A stretch of DNA of 64,000 nt from Vigna angularis (Eukaryota > Streptophyta > Magnoliopsida > Fabales > Fabaceae): NCBI RefSeq assembly GCF_016808095.1, contig NC_068978.1, forward strand, positions 31,678,160-31,742,159. The letters run 5' to 3'. This document shows positions 24,939-38,564 of the stretch, piece by piece. Positions within the stretch are counted from its first letter, which is position 1. Each line of letters begins with the position of its first letter. The position numbers were made by a program, and so were the translations under genes. The notes beneath the pieces were generated by a model. The model saw nothing but the letters and a program-made list of their open reading frames with translations. It did not search any database and had not been told where the DNA came from.

Positions 24939-25118
24939 ATGGACAAAGCTCGAAAGGTGAAGTGTGGAAGCAGAGTGTCCTCAAACACGAACAACAACGC
25001 CACAACGCATATCGGAGAAATCGGAGAAGGAAGAGGGAAGAAGCTTGAGCGCGGTGGCAACGACGTCGTTAAGCTTCCAAATGAGTTGCCATATCTCTCA
25101 TCGATGACAAACACGTGA
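24939..25118 (+). CDS. Small ORF of unknown function (59 codons)
   Basis: ATG 24939 to TGA 25116-25118. The product would be basic and Ser/Asn/Gly-rich, starting MDKARKVKCGS. I recognise no family. A 73-codon reading frame exists on the opposite strand (24893-25114), equally unrecognised. The stretch is less AT-rich than its surroundings and lies between the MITE and the leader of the PPR gene, so it may be a relic of an old exon. Low confidence that it is a gene. Confidence 0.2.
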   Translation: MDKARKVKCGSRVSSNTNNNATTHIGEIGEGRGKKLERGGNDVVKLPNELPYLSSMTNT

Positions 25119-25299
25119 TCTTCTTCTTCAACCCTTTTGCCAACACCAAAAATGAGGGGAGTGAGTTTAGTGGGACAGTGGGAATAAAAGAAAAAGAATG
25201 GTGGTGCGTTAATATAAAAGGAAGTGTAAATAGTAAAATACCTAAAAAGACTTATCCAGTTAGAACGGGCCTAAAGAAAATGGGCCTATTCAACTGTGT

Positions 25300-26514
25300 C
25301 TGATTTTGAACTCAAACACTGCTGCTTCACTGTCCACTTTCACATTCAGATCTTATTCCTCCTCGTAATCAAGGTATGCTGCTTTTGCTTCTCCTCTTGG
25401 TTTCTTTGAGATATGTGTTTCTTTTGTCTGAATGCGTTCTACTATGTGTATTTCTGTAATTGATTCTGGACATGCTTCTTTCTTTGATGAGGATCTGATT
25501 CAGTTAAAATTATCGTTTTACTAACCGTTTATCTCATCATTTCTATTTGTTTTGCACTTGATTTCACAAAAAAAGTCTTGCTCCTTCATCTTCTTCCAAT
25601 CCCGGGCTTCTAAGGTTTACGAAAAGTTATTTGCCAATTATTTCAAGGCTTGTGCTCAAATTTTCACTGGAAGCACCATGGTTCTGGTGTTTGCATTCTT
25701 GTTTTGTAAATTGTGACTTTTTTTTTAATCTCAGGTGATCTTCTCTTTCTGCTATTATCTTAATGTGATGTCGATTGACGTAAAGAACCTTTCTTGTCAC
25801 GGCTAAGCTGGTAAAAAAAGTCTGAGGATGATGAGAAAAAATAACATTCTTTTTTCGGAGTTTTCCATTCGGAATATTTATATATGGAGACCTGAACTGA
25901 AGACACTTTCTTATTGTATGACTTCATATTCCCTCTCAGACTTGTTGAGGTCGATCTTTCTTCGGTTGACTTGTTTTAAGTAAACCCGATAGTAGAAAAT
26001 AGTTTCTTGATTTTCCTCACAAGTTTAACCTAGGATCAACCCTTTTACTTAGCCTGATCTTAATCCTAGAAGAGAAGGAAATAAATCCTGCATGGGAGAT
26101 TAATCTCTATTTCAATGAGATTCTTTAACGTATTGGGTTATTTCACAAGATATATATAGGTCCCGTCTTACCGTGTGTGTCATTACTCTTTATCTTCTTA
26201 TTAGTAAGTATTATGAACTATAAGCATGATAACAAGGTCTCCAATTATATATCTTATCAAATAACAAGATGGGTTAAAAAATGCGATTAAAACCAAGATA
26301 AATATGAATATCCTCCATAGGTGAAGTTCCTTCGCATCTAGAATTATATATATGGAAAACAAAAATGATACAAGGACCCAGGAAATATATTGTGATTATA
26401 TACAAAATTGGATAAGAAAAAAAGTAGGTTTGTGTGTATTTTCGTTAAATATATTGTGATTATATATTGTGATTATGACGTGTGTATGCACAATTTATGA
26501 TCCAGGAAATTATA
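25300..26514 (+). promoter_or_regulatory. Upstream region and possible leader intron of the OTP70-like gene
   Basis: No ORF is seen. A possible non-coding first exon ends at AATCAAG/GTATGC (about 25373), and a possible acceptor ATCCAG lies just before the start codon (about 26505); splicing is inference only. The part from about 26040 is repeated upstream of two pseudogene copies (about 32490-32893 and 47670-48086), so the promoter was duplicated with the gene. Confidence 0.4.
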
Positions 26515-28095
26515 ATGATAAGCATACTAGTAAGATTCCCTCCAAATGCCATGAGCTTATGCTCCCAGAAGAAGAATAAGAACAAAAATAACAACAAAAA
26601 CAAAACTTGGAAAGAGAGACGCTTGGAAGGCCAAGAAAGAAGAAATGCTCTTCGTTATCCAAAACCCAAATCAAACCCACTCCTTATCCATCATCGTCCT
26701 CCTCCCAAAACCCAATTAGAAGCACTTGAACAAGTCATCACAAACCTTGAAGACTCTATTGAGAAGGGCATCAGAATCGACACTGAAATATATGCCTCTT
26801 TATTAGAAATCTGCTATCGCTTGCAAGCCATTCGTCTTGGTATTAGACTTCATCGTCTTATCCCAACACCCCTATTGCGTAGAAATTTTGGCATCTCTTC
26901 CAAGCTTCTTAGGTTGTATGCAGCGTGTGGGTATGTGGATGATGCCCACAACCTGTTTGATCAAATGTCTAATAGGGACACATATGCATTTCCCTGGAAT
27001 TCACTCATCTCAGGGTATGCCCAAATGGACCTCTACGATGATGCCATTGCACTCTACTTCCAAATGGTAGAAGAGGGTGTTGAACCTGACTTTTTCACCT
27101 TCCCGAGAGTTCTCAAAGTTTGCGCTGGGATTGGATCTGTTCGACTAGGGGAAGAAGTGCATCGCCATTTGGTTCGTGCTGGATTTGCCACTGATGGGTT
27201 TGTGCTTAATGCACTTGTTGACATGTATTCGAAGTGTGGTGACATTGTAAAGGCGCAAAAGATCTTTGACAAGATGCCTCATAAGGACCCCATTTCGTGG
27301 AATTCTTTGCTCACTGCTTATGTTCATCATGGCCTTGAGATTAGGGCAGTGAACATTTTCCGTCAAATGATTTTGGAAGGGGGTGAACCTGATTCTGTTA
27401 GCATATCCACTATTCTTACAGGTGTGTCTTTGCTTTGTCTAGGCGTCCAAATTCATGGATGGGTGATTCGACGAGGACTTGATTGGAACTTGTCCATAGC
27501 TAATTCCTTAATGGTGATGTACTCTAGTCATGGTAGGTTAGAAAAGGCATGTTGGATATTCAATCTAATGCCAGAGAGGGATGTTGTTTCGTGGAATTCT
27601 ATAATATCTGCACATGGCAAACGTCGAGAAGCCCTTGTCTTTTTGGAGCAAATGGAGGAAGCTGGTGTCGAGCCTGATAAAATAACATTTGTTTCAATAT
27701 TATCAACTTGTGCCCACTTAGTCTTGGTGAAGGAGGGAGAGAGAGTGTTTGCTTTAATGTGTGAAAAATATAAAATAAAACCAATTATGGAACATTATGG
27801 TTGTATGGTTAACCTTTATGGAAGAGCAGGACTAATTAAAAAAGCTTATAACATCATAGTGGATGAAATGGGCTCTGAGGCTGCTGGTTCAACTCTTTGG
27901 GGAGCTTTATTATATGCCTGTTTTTTGCATGGAGACGCAACTATAGGTGAGATTGCTGCAAACAGGCTCTTTGATTTGGAGCCAGACAACGAGCATAACT
28001 TTGTACTTCTTATGGAGATTTATGAAAATGTGGGTAGATTAGAGGATATGGAGAGAGTTAGAATGATGATGGTTGACAGAGGATTGGATTATTAG
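26515..28095 (+). CDS. OTP70: Chloroplast PPR protein, OTP70-like (E-class)
   Basis: This single-exon gene of 526 codons is the only intact member of the array. The start chosen is ATG 26515 (MISILVRF), which is conserved in the other copies; ATG 26482 is in frame but not conserved. The first ~65 residues are basic and Ser/Asn/Lys-rich, fitting a plastid transit peptide. About ten PLS-type pentatricopeptide motifs follow; recognisable WNSLISGYA-type motifs are near residues 161, 261 and 358. The C-terminal E region starts near 459 (LWGALLYACFLHGD) and ends MMMVDRGLDY; there is no DYW deaminase. Length and motif order match Arabidopsis OTP70 (At4g25270), required for splicing of the plastid rpoC1 intron, so RNA binding in chloroplasts is the inferred role. 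Partial copies lie on both sides, some inverted, and could affect its expression. Confidence 0.9.
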   Translation: MISILVRFPPNAMSLCSQKKNKNKNNNKNKTWKERRLEGQERRNALRYPKPKSNPLLIHHRPPPKTQLEALEQVITNLEDSIEKGIRIDTEIYASLLEICYRLQAIRLGIRLHRLIPTPLLRRNFGISSKLLRLYAACGYVDDAHNLFDQMSNRDTYAFPWNSLISGYAQMDLYDDAIALYFQMVEEGVEPDFFTFPRVLKVCAGIGSVRLGEEVHRHLVRAGFATDGFVLNALVDMYSKCGDIVKAQKIFDKMPHKDPISWNSLLTAYVHHGLEIRAVNIFRQMILEGGEPDSVSISTILTGVSLLCLGVQIHGWVIRRGLDWNLSIANSLMVMYSSHGRLEKACWIFNLMPERDVVSWNSIISAHGKRREALVFLEQMEEAGVEPDKITFVSILSTCAHLVLVKEGERVFALMCEKYKIKPIMEHYGCMVNLYGRAGLIKKAYNIIVDEMGSEAAGSTLWGALLYACFLHGDATIGEIAANRLFDLEPDNEHNFVLLMEIYENVGRLEDMERVRMMMVDRGLDY

Positions 28096-28231
28096 GCAGT
28101 TGGACATACTTATTGTATGTTTTTCTTTAGTCACTAGAAATGTTTGATGCTTGATTCATTCAGTTTTGATTTTGTTGCACAAAATGTGATTACAATAGAC
28201 ATTTTTTGATGTAGATAAAACTAAGACATGA

Positions 28232-28376
28232 TATGCTAACAGAATTAGGTTTACACCCTTCCAAAATCATTTGGCAAAGTATGTTCACTACTCCAATCTC
28301 AAGGCCATGATGAGCATAAGTGGTGAGCATGAAATTCCACGAAATGGAGTTTCTATGAGGCTTCTTGTCAAATACT
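28232..28376 (-). pseudogene. Inverted OTP70-like fragment downstream of the intact gene
   Basis: About 145 bp on the minus strand match OTP70 sequence at about 27265-27410 (the TYVHHGLEI region) with around 85-90% identity by eye. It starts 137 bp past the OTP70 stop and lies opposite to it, so a read-through transcript would carry a hairpin with a loop of about 0.8 kb. It has no coding potential of its own. Confidence 0.8.
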
Positions 28377-28479
28377 ACATAGATTGGTGGTGCAGTCAAA
28401 CCCCGAGCCATGCAAATAATACCATGCAACAAAGCCATTACAATGACAAACTCAAACACAAATCCTAATTCCGGGCAAT

Positions 28480-28866
28480 TCTCATTCACTTGGCATTGGA
28501 GAGAGTAGTGATCATGAGAAGGAAAGCATGTGAGTTGGGACAGAATGGGATCACCAAGAAGCAGAAATCAGTGTTCCGTGATTGTTTGAAGCTCTACGAC
28601 TACACATTGTTCCATCATTGCTGTACCCTCGAAGGCCTTCAGGAGAAGAGATAATGTTCACCCTTTGATGCGCAAACGTGGCTCAGCTCAGCAAAACATG
28701 TCAGAACGGGGCACTAGAACCCGGAGTCGAAGATTTCATGGCTCCCACTGAGAGATGCAATGTAACTGAGATTATAAGCAATGGCTTATTCGTGAACTGG
28801 GCTTTCCTGAAGTACGAAGCGGTTCATAATACAGAAGATGCAGAGGCTGATTTTCCAAACAAGTAG
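28480..28866 (+). pseudogene. Likely pectinesterase pro-region (PMEI domain) remnant
   Basis: In shifting frames the region reads like the inhibitor domain of a plant pectin methylesterase. FRDCLKLYDYTL (about 28577) resembles the DCLELY motif. TLEGL and FDAQTWLSSAK (about 28663) precede KTCQNG...GVEDF and NVTEIISNGL, resembling the CxxGF...NxxxLxSN pattern. A frameshift separates the TWLS and KTC parts, and the reading ends at TAG 28864-28866. The pectinesterase catalytic domain is absent. The match is by eye and partly degenerate. Confidence 0.5.
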
Positions 28867-31309
<2,443 letters not shown>

Positions 31310-31339
31310 TATTTCTGTACGTTAGTTAAATGAATGGGA

Positions 31340-32893
31340 AGCATTATGCTCGTACACAATTGCTTCTTTTGGTCATGCTTACTAACAGTTTTTTATTTGT
31401 AAACGGATTTTAAATTCATTTACTAGGAGGAGAACAGCCATCGGTGTATTATGTTTTATTATGTTTTGTCAAACAGGAGTTTACTTATTTTAGTTTGAAC
31501 TTTTTAACTAGGAGAAATCTAAAACACCATATTTGTTGTGTAGATGTAATTTTAAATGTCATGTCCACCTTGGCTTCTCTCTGTCTGGATTGAAGTAATG
31601 TGTTTTCTTTTTTAATAACTCTAATGACTTGTACAACTCTATGCAGCTTGAGGTTAAATGAAAGTTGTTTGATTTGGCTAAGAGCACTGTCAAGTTGACT
31701 AAATTTTGGATTTAGTGAGAATCCAACATTGTTAGCCGTTGACTACAAGATCTGTTGTAATATCTTACGGCTTGTCGTTTGGGATTTGGTAGCTCTAAAC
31801 TCATCCCGTGAAGTATTTCAGATTGATATGTACATGTCCACCATTCACAAGAGATGGTTCTTGTTGGCTTTTTTTATTTCCTCCTTATAATGCCTAACCC
31901 GCAATATACAACTTATGCGTTATGCCTTTCTATGCCTTCGAGAGAAAGGCATATGGCTGCTGCTAAACTATCACTTATAACATAGGAATTGCTTAGAAAG
32001 CGTAGATTATGCGATTTAGTACCGTATGTTTGTAACAATAAATTGAATTGTATATCTCACAACAAGTTTGAAATAAACGAGTTATATAAAAAAATCATCA
32101 AAATGATCTTTAAAATGTTAGTAAAATGTACAAACAGATACTAATTTACGAATGCTTAATATTTTAAAGGCTAATTATATAACTTAATTATTGTTTAAAT
32201 TGATTAGGATATGGGATAGTTACTGAGTGATTAATATATATACATAGCATGTGATGCTAGCAAGTGTGCTCTAATAAATACCGAAAAAAGTGATAAAATT
32301 AATTCTTTTGGACATAGCATAATCTCTTCTAATAATTTAAGTAATGATCCTACATGATAGTGAGATGAAATTCGTTGTTATTGTTACAAGTCGTGCTTCT
32401 CAGGTCAAGAAACCTTGTCAAATTGCAGCGGTAATCATAAAATCTCACGTTATTTGTGTCTCGTGTAAATTTCATTATATTCTTATTCATGTAACCTGAT
32501 CTTAATAGTAGAAGAGAAGGAACTACATCCAGCAAGAGAGATTAATCTATTTCAATGACATTCTTTAACGTATTGGGTTATTTGACAAGATATATAAAAT
32601 TCTCATCTGATAGTGCATGCCATTACTCTTTATCTTCTAATTTATAAGTATTATGAACTATAAGCATGATAACAAGATGTGTTAAAGAATGCAATTAAAA
32701 TCGAGATAGAGATGAATATCCTCAACTGGTAAAGTTCCTTCGTTTCCATCGAAAATGATATAATGACCCACTTTTCTCTTACATGTAGGTGAGTCAAAAT
32801 TGGATAAGAAAAAAAGTAACTAAGTGTATATTTTCGTTATATATATTGTGATTATGATGTCTGCATGCACAATTTGTAATACAGGAAATTAGA
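31340..32893 (+). repeat. Segmental duplication A: kinase 3' flank plus PPR promoter
   Basis: Matches about 46735-48086 over its length, with substitutions and small indels; for example the ATTTTAAATTCATTTACTAG stretch occurs in both. It runs from downstream of the kinase pseudogene to the start of PPR copy 6. No gene is seen in it. The last ~400 bp also match the region upstream of the intact OTP70-like gene. Confidence 0.85.
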
Positions 32894-33050
32894 ATGATAA
32901 GCATACTAGTAAGGTTTTCTCTAAATGCCATGAGCTCCTAGAAGAAAAATAAAAATAAAATAGAAACGAAAAGAGAACTTGGAAAGAGACATGCTTGGAA
33001 GCTCAAGAAAGAAGAAACAATCTTTGTTACCTAAAACCCAAATCAACCCC

Positions 33051-35113
33051 TGATAACACTCTAAATTTACATATTTTTCTCTGTTAAAAATCATTTCTTA
33101 GATTTCTTTAGTTTTTAATTTCTTAGAATTAGGCTAGTTTTATGTTTTTCTCGTAATTCTTTAGTTTTATAAAATTCTAGTTAAAAATAGGTTTTTAAAG
33201 GTAATTTTTAGTTTTTGTTAATAATTAGAAAATTAGTGTTTTAGAAAATCTATTGACAGAAGAAATTCTTTTCTTTATTTTTGCTTAATTAGATTTTTAA
33301 TTTTTGTAATTGCTTAAATATCTTAGTTTTGTTGCTTAGCCTTTTAGTCTTAATTGAATTTTTCTTTTTGTAGAAAGTAATTGGACCACTAAATTGGGCC
33401 TCAGCCTTGAATAAATTGAATTGGAACTTATGTGCACATCTTCAACGCTGCATTGGGCTAATTGCCTTTGATAGGCTACAAAAGTGTTGATTTGAATAAG
33501 AGCACTGGACATTGGGTGCTGCTGTTATGCTGGAATTGGGCCGTTGCTGGTTTAATGAAAATGCATGGATGTGGGCTTAAGTGAAACGGTGAGTTTTGGG
33601 TGCTGCAGCTGATTGGGGGTCTGAGATTTGTGAGTCATTTCGGAAAAACAAAGGAAGCCCTCGAGCATTTGAGAAAGAGAAAATCAAACCCTTTGAGAGC
33701 TAGGGCAGAGAAAGGAAGAAGAGCTCCATAGCTGGTCCGATCCTGCCCATAGAAGGAGAGCTGAACGGAGCTAACTGGCACGTGACCGAAAGGGGAAGCT
33801 CGAATCAATGAAGAGGTTGATCGGAGGGCTTAAACAAAACGATGAACATTGGCCGCTGGATCAAGAAGAAGAGTAGTGAGCAAGTTTTTCCCTTTTCCCT
33901 CTTTCGTTTTCTTTGTTTTTCTGACCCTATAAAAAGGGCTTTTCACCATGTAAATATATATAGAGAACACTTCTTCACACACTTTTTACCCTTTCAGTTT
34001 ACAGTTCTTCGTTCTAGAGTTTAGGGTTTTATTCGCTTTTCTTAGAGTAGGATATTGTTCTTGATTCTGGATTTCGCTGATGAGATTCATGGAACCGTGA
34101 CAATCCGTGAGCTCCTCATTCGGTGATTTCTGGTAAAGTGCTTGTAATTTTCCATTTTCATATTAATAAAGTTCAAATTCGTATTCTCGTTTGTGTTGAG
34201 ATTGTTCCATGTTCTTGATTTCTTCCATTGTTATGTTTTGAGAAAATGATTTGGATTTTGTAACTCTGCAATTCTATGGTTCCTTTTGGAATTAAATGTC
34301 TCCGTAGTGAGCATTCTTCATCGAGATGTCTTCTCGAGACAGAGAAAAGTCCAATGCATAAACATTGATTCAAATTTGTGTTTCTTGAATTTGTTTGTGA
34401 ATTTTAGATTGATGAATAAGCTAATGAACCTTGATTGGAAAAATGAGTGGAAAGAGTCAATTTAAAGTTCTGAAATATGAACTAGAATACCCTGGATTGG
34501 GATTCACATTATCATGATGTCTTCTTGAGAACTCTAAGCACTCTTTTATTCATATCAATGTACATTCACCTATGAAATCAATTCTATCTTTGCTTTTGAT
34601 AGTGATAGTTGAAGTTCAGTTTGAGTTTTGATGTTCCAGTTGTTTACTTTGAGTATTTTAGAATTTATGATCTGTTTTACTTCTGTTTCAGCCTTTACAT
34701 TCTTGTTGATATGATGCTTTTCAATCTTGAGTTTTAAGTTCTTTTCAATTTGGTTTTGTTTCTGATTTTGTTCCAGTTTTAGTAATTAGGTTTTGTTTTG
34801 GATATAAATAGGTTTAATCGCTTCATTACTTTAGCTTAGGTTTTATTTCTTTATTTTCTTCCTTCTTTTATTTTAAAACAGATTATAGTTTCGCTTTTCT
34901 TAATTTTTAATTTCTTTGTTTTCATTTTAAATGTCCCCACCTGTTTAGTAGTAGTTAGTAAGTAAATAATTAGTAAATAAATACAAGACCTTAAACTCTA
35001 CATTTTAAAACTTAATTTTGTTGAGTCCTAGGATTGATATTCTGGTTACCCTATGCTATATTAGTGGGGACCAGACTTTGTTCTGATTTTAGGCGATGAA
35101 AATCAGTTTAACA
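33051..35113 (+). repeat. Solo LTR, 2063 bp
   Basis: It begins TGATAACACTC and ends AGTTTAACA, flanked by perfect 5-bp duplications ACCCC (33046-33050 and 35114-35118). No internal retrotransposon sequence is present, so it arose by LTR-LTR recombination. The terminal sequence resembles LTRs of Athila/Tat elements; the exact lineage is not certain. A good TATA box lies inside, oriented plus. Confidence 0.88.
33928..33937 (+). promoter_or_regulatory. TATA box in solo LTR
   Basis: TATAAAAAGG preceded by GACCC, at a typical mid-LTR position. It points toward the remainder of PPR copy 6, about 1.2 kb downstream. Confidence 0.55.
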
Positions 35114-38100
35114 ACCCCACTCTTTATCCATCATCGTCCTCCTCCTCAAACCCAATTAGAAGCACTTGAACAAGTCATCACAAACCTTGAAGACTTTGTT
35201 GAGAAGGGCATCAGAATCGACCCTGAAATATATGCCTCTTCATTAGAAATCTGTTATCGCTTGCAAGTCATTCGTCTCGGTATTCGACTCCACCGCCTTA
35301 TCCCAACATCCCTGGTTCGTAGAAATTTTGGCATCTCTTCTAAGCTTCTTATGTTGTATTCAGCGTGTGGGTAAGTAGACGATGCCCAAAAGTTATTTCA
35401 TCAAATGTCTAATAGAGACACACCTTCATTTCCTTAGAATTCGCTCATCTTAGGGTATGCCCAAATGGGCCTCTATGATGATGTCATTGCACTTTACTTC
35501 CAAATGGTAGAAAAGGGTGTAAAACCTGACTTGCACTAGAATTGGGTTTGTTCGATTGGGAGAAGAATTGCATTGCCATGTGGTTTGTGCTGGATTTGTC
35601 ACTGATGGGTTTGTGCTTCATGCACTTGTTGACATGTATTCGAAGTGCGGTGACATTGTAAAGGCGCGAAAGATCTTTGACAAGATGCCTCATAGAGACC
35701 TCATTTCCTACAATTCCATGCTCACTACTTATGTTCATCATGGCCTTGAGATTGGGGCAGTGAACATTTTTTGCCAAATGATTTTGGAAGGGTGTGAACC
35801 TAATTCTGTTAGCATATCCATCATTCTTACAAGTGTGTCTTTACTATGTCTAGGCATCCAAATTCATGGATGGGTGATTTGGCGAGGACTTGAATGGAAC
35901 ATGTCCATAGCTAATTTCTTGATGGTGATGTACTCAAGTCATGGTAGGTTAGAAAAGGCATGTTGGATATTCAATCTCAGAGGGATGTTGTTTTGTGGAA
36001 TTTATAATATCTCCATGTTGCAAACGCTGAGAAAACCTTGCCTTTTTGGAGGAAATGGAGGAAGTTGATGTTGTGCATGATAAAATAACGTTTGTTTCGA
36101 TATTATTAGCCTGTGCCCACATTGTCTTGCTGAAGGAGGGAGAGAGAGTTTTTTCTCTAATGTGCAAAATATATAAAATAAAACCAATTATGGAACATTA
36201 TGGTTGTATGGTTAACCTTTATGGAAGAGCGGGACTAATTAAAAAGGCTTATAGCATCTTAGTGGATGGAATGGGCTTTGAGGCTACAGGTCCAACTCTT
36301 TGGAGAGCTTTATTGTATGCCTGTTTTTTGCATGGAGACGCAACAATAGGGGAGATTGCTACAAACAAGCTCTTTGATTTGAAGCCAAACAATGAGCATA
36401 ACTTTGTACTTCTTATGGGGATGTTTGAAAATGCGGGCAAATTAGAGGACATGGAGAGAGTTAGAATGATAATGGTTGACAAAAGATTGGATTATTAGGC
36501 AGTTGTACATCCTAATCCTATGTTTTTCTTTAGTTATCGAAAACATTTGATGCTTGATTCATTTAGTTTCCATTTTGTCCGACAAAATGTGATTATAGTA
36601 GTCATTCTTTGATGTATACAACACCAACGCATAATATGCTTGATCAAATTTAAACCTGACTTTGTCTTCCTCCCTGTCAATACCCAATTTCGTCCGGATA
36701 AATAAAAAAAAATATCTAGAATCAAGAAAAAAAGGAATTTCTGTTGTTTGGTTATTTTTATTTATTACTATTATTTATTTATTATGTTTTAATTTTATCC
36801 TTTATTTTTATCTTTTGTTTTTATTTTATCGTGTTTATCTTTATTCGTTTTTTCTATTTTTATCTATGTATATTTACTTATTTGTTATCAAAGTTTTTCC
36901 TTTTTATTTTTCCTTTTCATTTGTTTTTTTAATTCAGAAAAGGAATATTTTCTTAAATGATATATATGCATTGTTAACTAAAATAAAAAATAAAAAATAA
37001 CAACAAAGCAAGATTCCGGATTAGGGGATGCGTCGTGCAACATTTTTTAATGGTCTCGTCAACAAAAAAGGGACAAAGCAAGATCTCGGATCAGGGGATA
37101 TGCCCGAGCCTCCAGAAAGCAGTGCAGGGTGTTTTTTCTAAATGGTCTGAGAGCAGATCAGGGAGGGGGTGAACCCATCATCTTCATCCCTTCCTTCTTC
37201 ATTCTTATCTCCAACACCTCATACCAAAGCCTAACCCTCCTTCATCCATTCCCAACGACCCAAATTATACCTCACGGCCAGCCCCTATCGAAATCCCTTT
37301 CTTTTTCATTTTTCAAGTCCAACATGCCACGGCCAAACCAAATACCCATCATCTCCATCCTTATACCACCTCCAACAACATTCATCATTCAACAACGAAC
37401 TTGAATTGTTAAACTGGACATTCACCAAAAACGCAACAGAAAGAAAATAACAAAATTGCATCTTCAACCCATCCCACACCCAATCAGAAAATCAAAATAG
37501 AAAGAGTAAACTGAAAAATAATTTTAACAGTTTGTTAGTGATTTTTTTTTCGATTGCAAGCTCGGTGGTGGCGTGAGCGGCGGTTAGAAGCTCCAGACGG
37601 CGGCGACGCTGCAAAAGAGACAAGTGAGTAGGTTCGAGTGGAGGAACGACGATGGAAGTATTCGCAGAACCCCACGGTGGGCGGCTTCGATGGAGAGCGG
37701 CGGACCTGGCAGGCGCGGTGGCCAAGCTCGCGCCGACCGGCGATTCACGAAGGAGAGAGCCGTTTCTCGCGCGCGGTGGTGGCTGGAAGCAGTGCTGGTG
37801 GCTGGATCGGAAGGGCAGTGACGCGGCGGCCATCTTCGTCGCGGTGGCTGGTCTGGTTCGGAGGTGGCAACCGGCAGGGTCTGTGGCAGCGATCAGCGTA
37901 CGGGTGGCGTCCTGGTTGGCGGGTGGCGGAGGCGGCCGGTCTGGCGGAAGCGGCAGTGGGTGTGCGGAGGTGACGCCCCTTCATCGGAGCTCTAGGCTGG
38001 GAGAAGAGAGCCTTTCTCTCGTGTTTAGCAGAGGAAGAATGAAGGTGTGAGTGGTTTCTGAATAAAGATCTGGGCCTAGCTAATTGGGCCGCGTTTCTCT

Positions 38101-38564
38101 CTTGCCGCCACACGCGTTTCCATTCATACCCCTTTCATTTGGGCTTAAGCCCACTTTGTTTATACAAACGAAAATAAAAAAAAGCGGAGAGAAAAGATTG
38201 GGCCTCAACATAACGCACTTCCATTTTTATCTTCACACCAGTGACGGATACCAAGTTGAAAAAAAGAGTATTGGACCAAACAAAAGGAGCTTCAATTTTT
38301 CTTCATACCTCTGGTTTTCATCATCTCTGCACCCTTGTTGGTTTGTTTCTCTCAGCTCTTTTTTAAGCTTTTATTTCTCTATTTTCATTATTTATTGGTT
38401 ATTACTCTCTTTTTTTTTACTGTATGATAACTCCACTCTTGTATATTGTATCTTATGTTTTGCCGGGTTTATTCATAAAAAATATAAAATAATTAAAAAT
38501 AAAAGATAAAAGAAAAATACAAAATTAAAAGATAAATTAAAAATTACAAAAATATGTTTAAAGG

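Larger units (their letters stand above)
32894..36498 (+). pseudogene. OTP70-like PPR copy 6, split by a solo LTR
   Basis: The 5' end is 32894-33050 and the rest 35114-36498, separated by an LTR. It follows the intact gene almost end to end without internal reordering, so it is the most complete pseudo-copy. Lesions: an in-frame TAA near 35371, a deletion of about 45 bp near 35530 (the FTFPRVLKVC region is missing), a small deletion near 35978, and the LTR. It ends in the same stop position as the intact gene. Its upstream region is a duplicate of the OTP70 promoter, so transcription is possible. Confidence 0.88.

Noticed and set aside
26482..26514. Upstream in-frame ATG extending the OTP70-like protein by 11 residues
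   Set aside because: The extension is not conserved in the other copies, whereas the ATG at 26515 is.
33842..34024. 60-codon frame in the solo LTR
   Set aside because: It spans the LTR TATA box and transcription start region and has no similarity I recognise.
37492..38113. Several overlapping GC-rich reading frames on both strands in the Ogre-like LTR
   Set aside because: They overlap in many frames with no recognisable domain, and the region is LTR. GC-rich DNA produces long chance frames.
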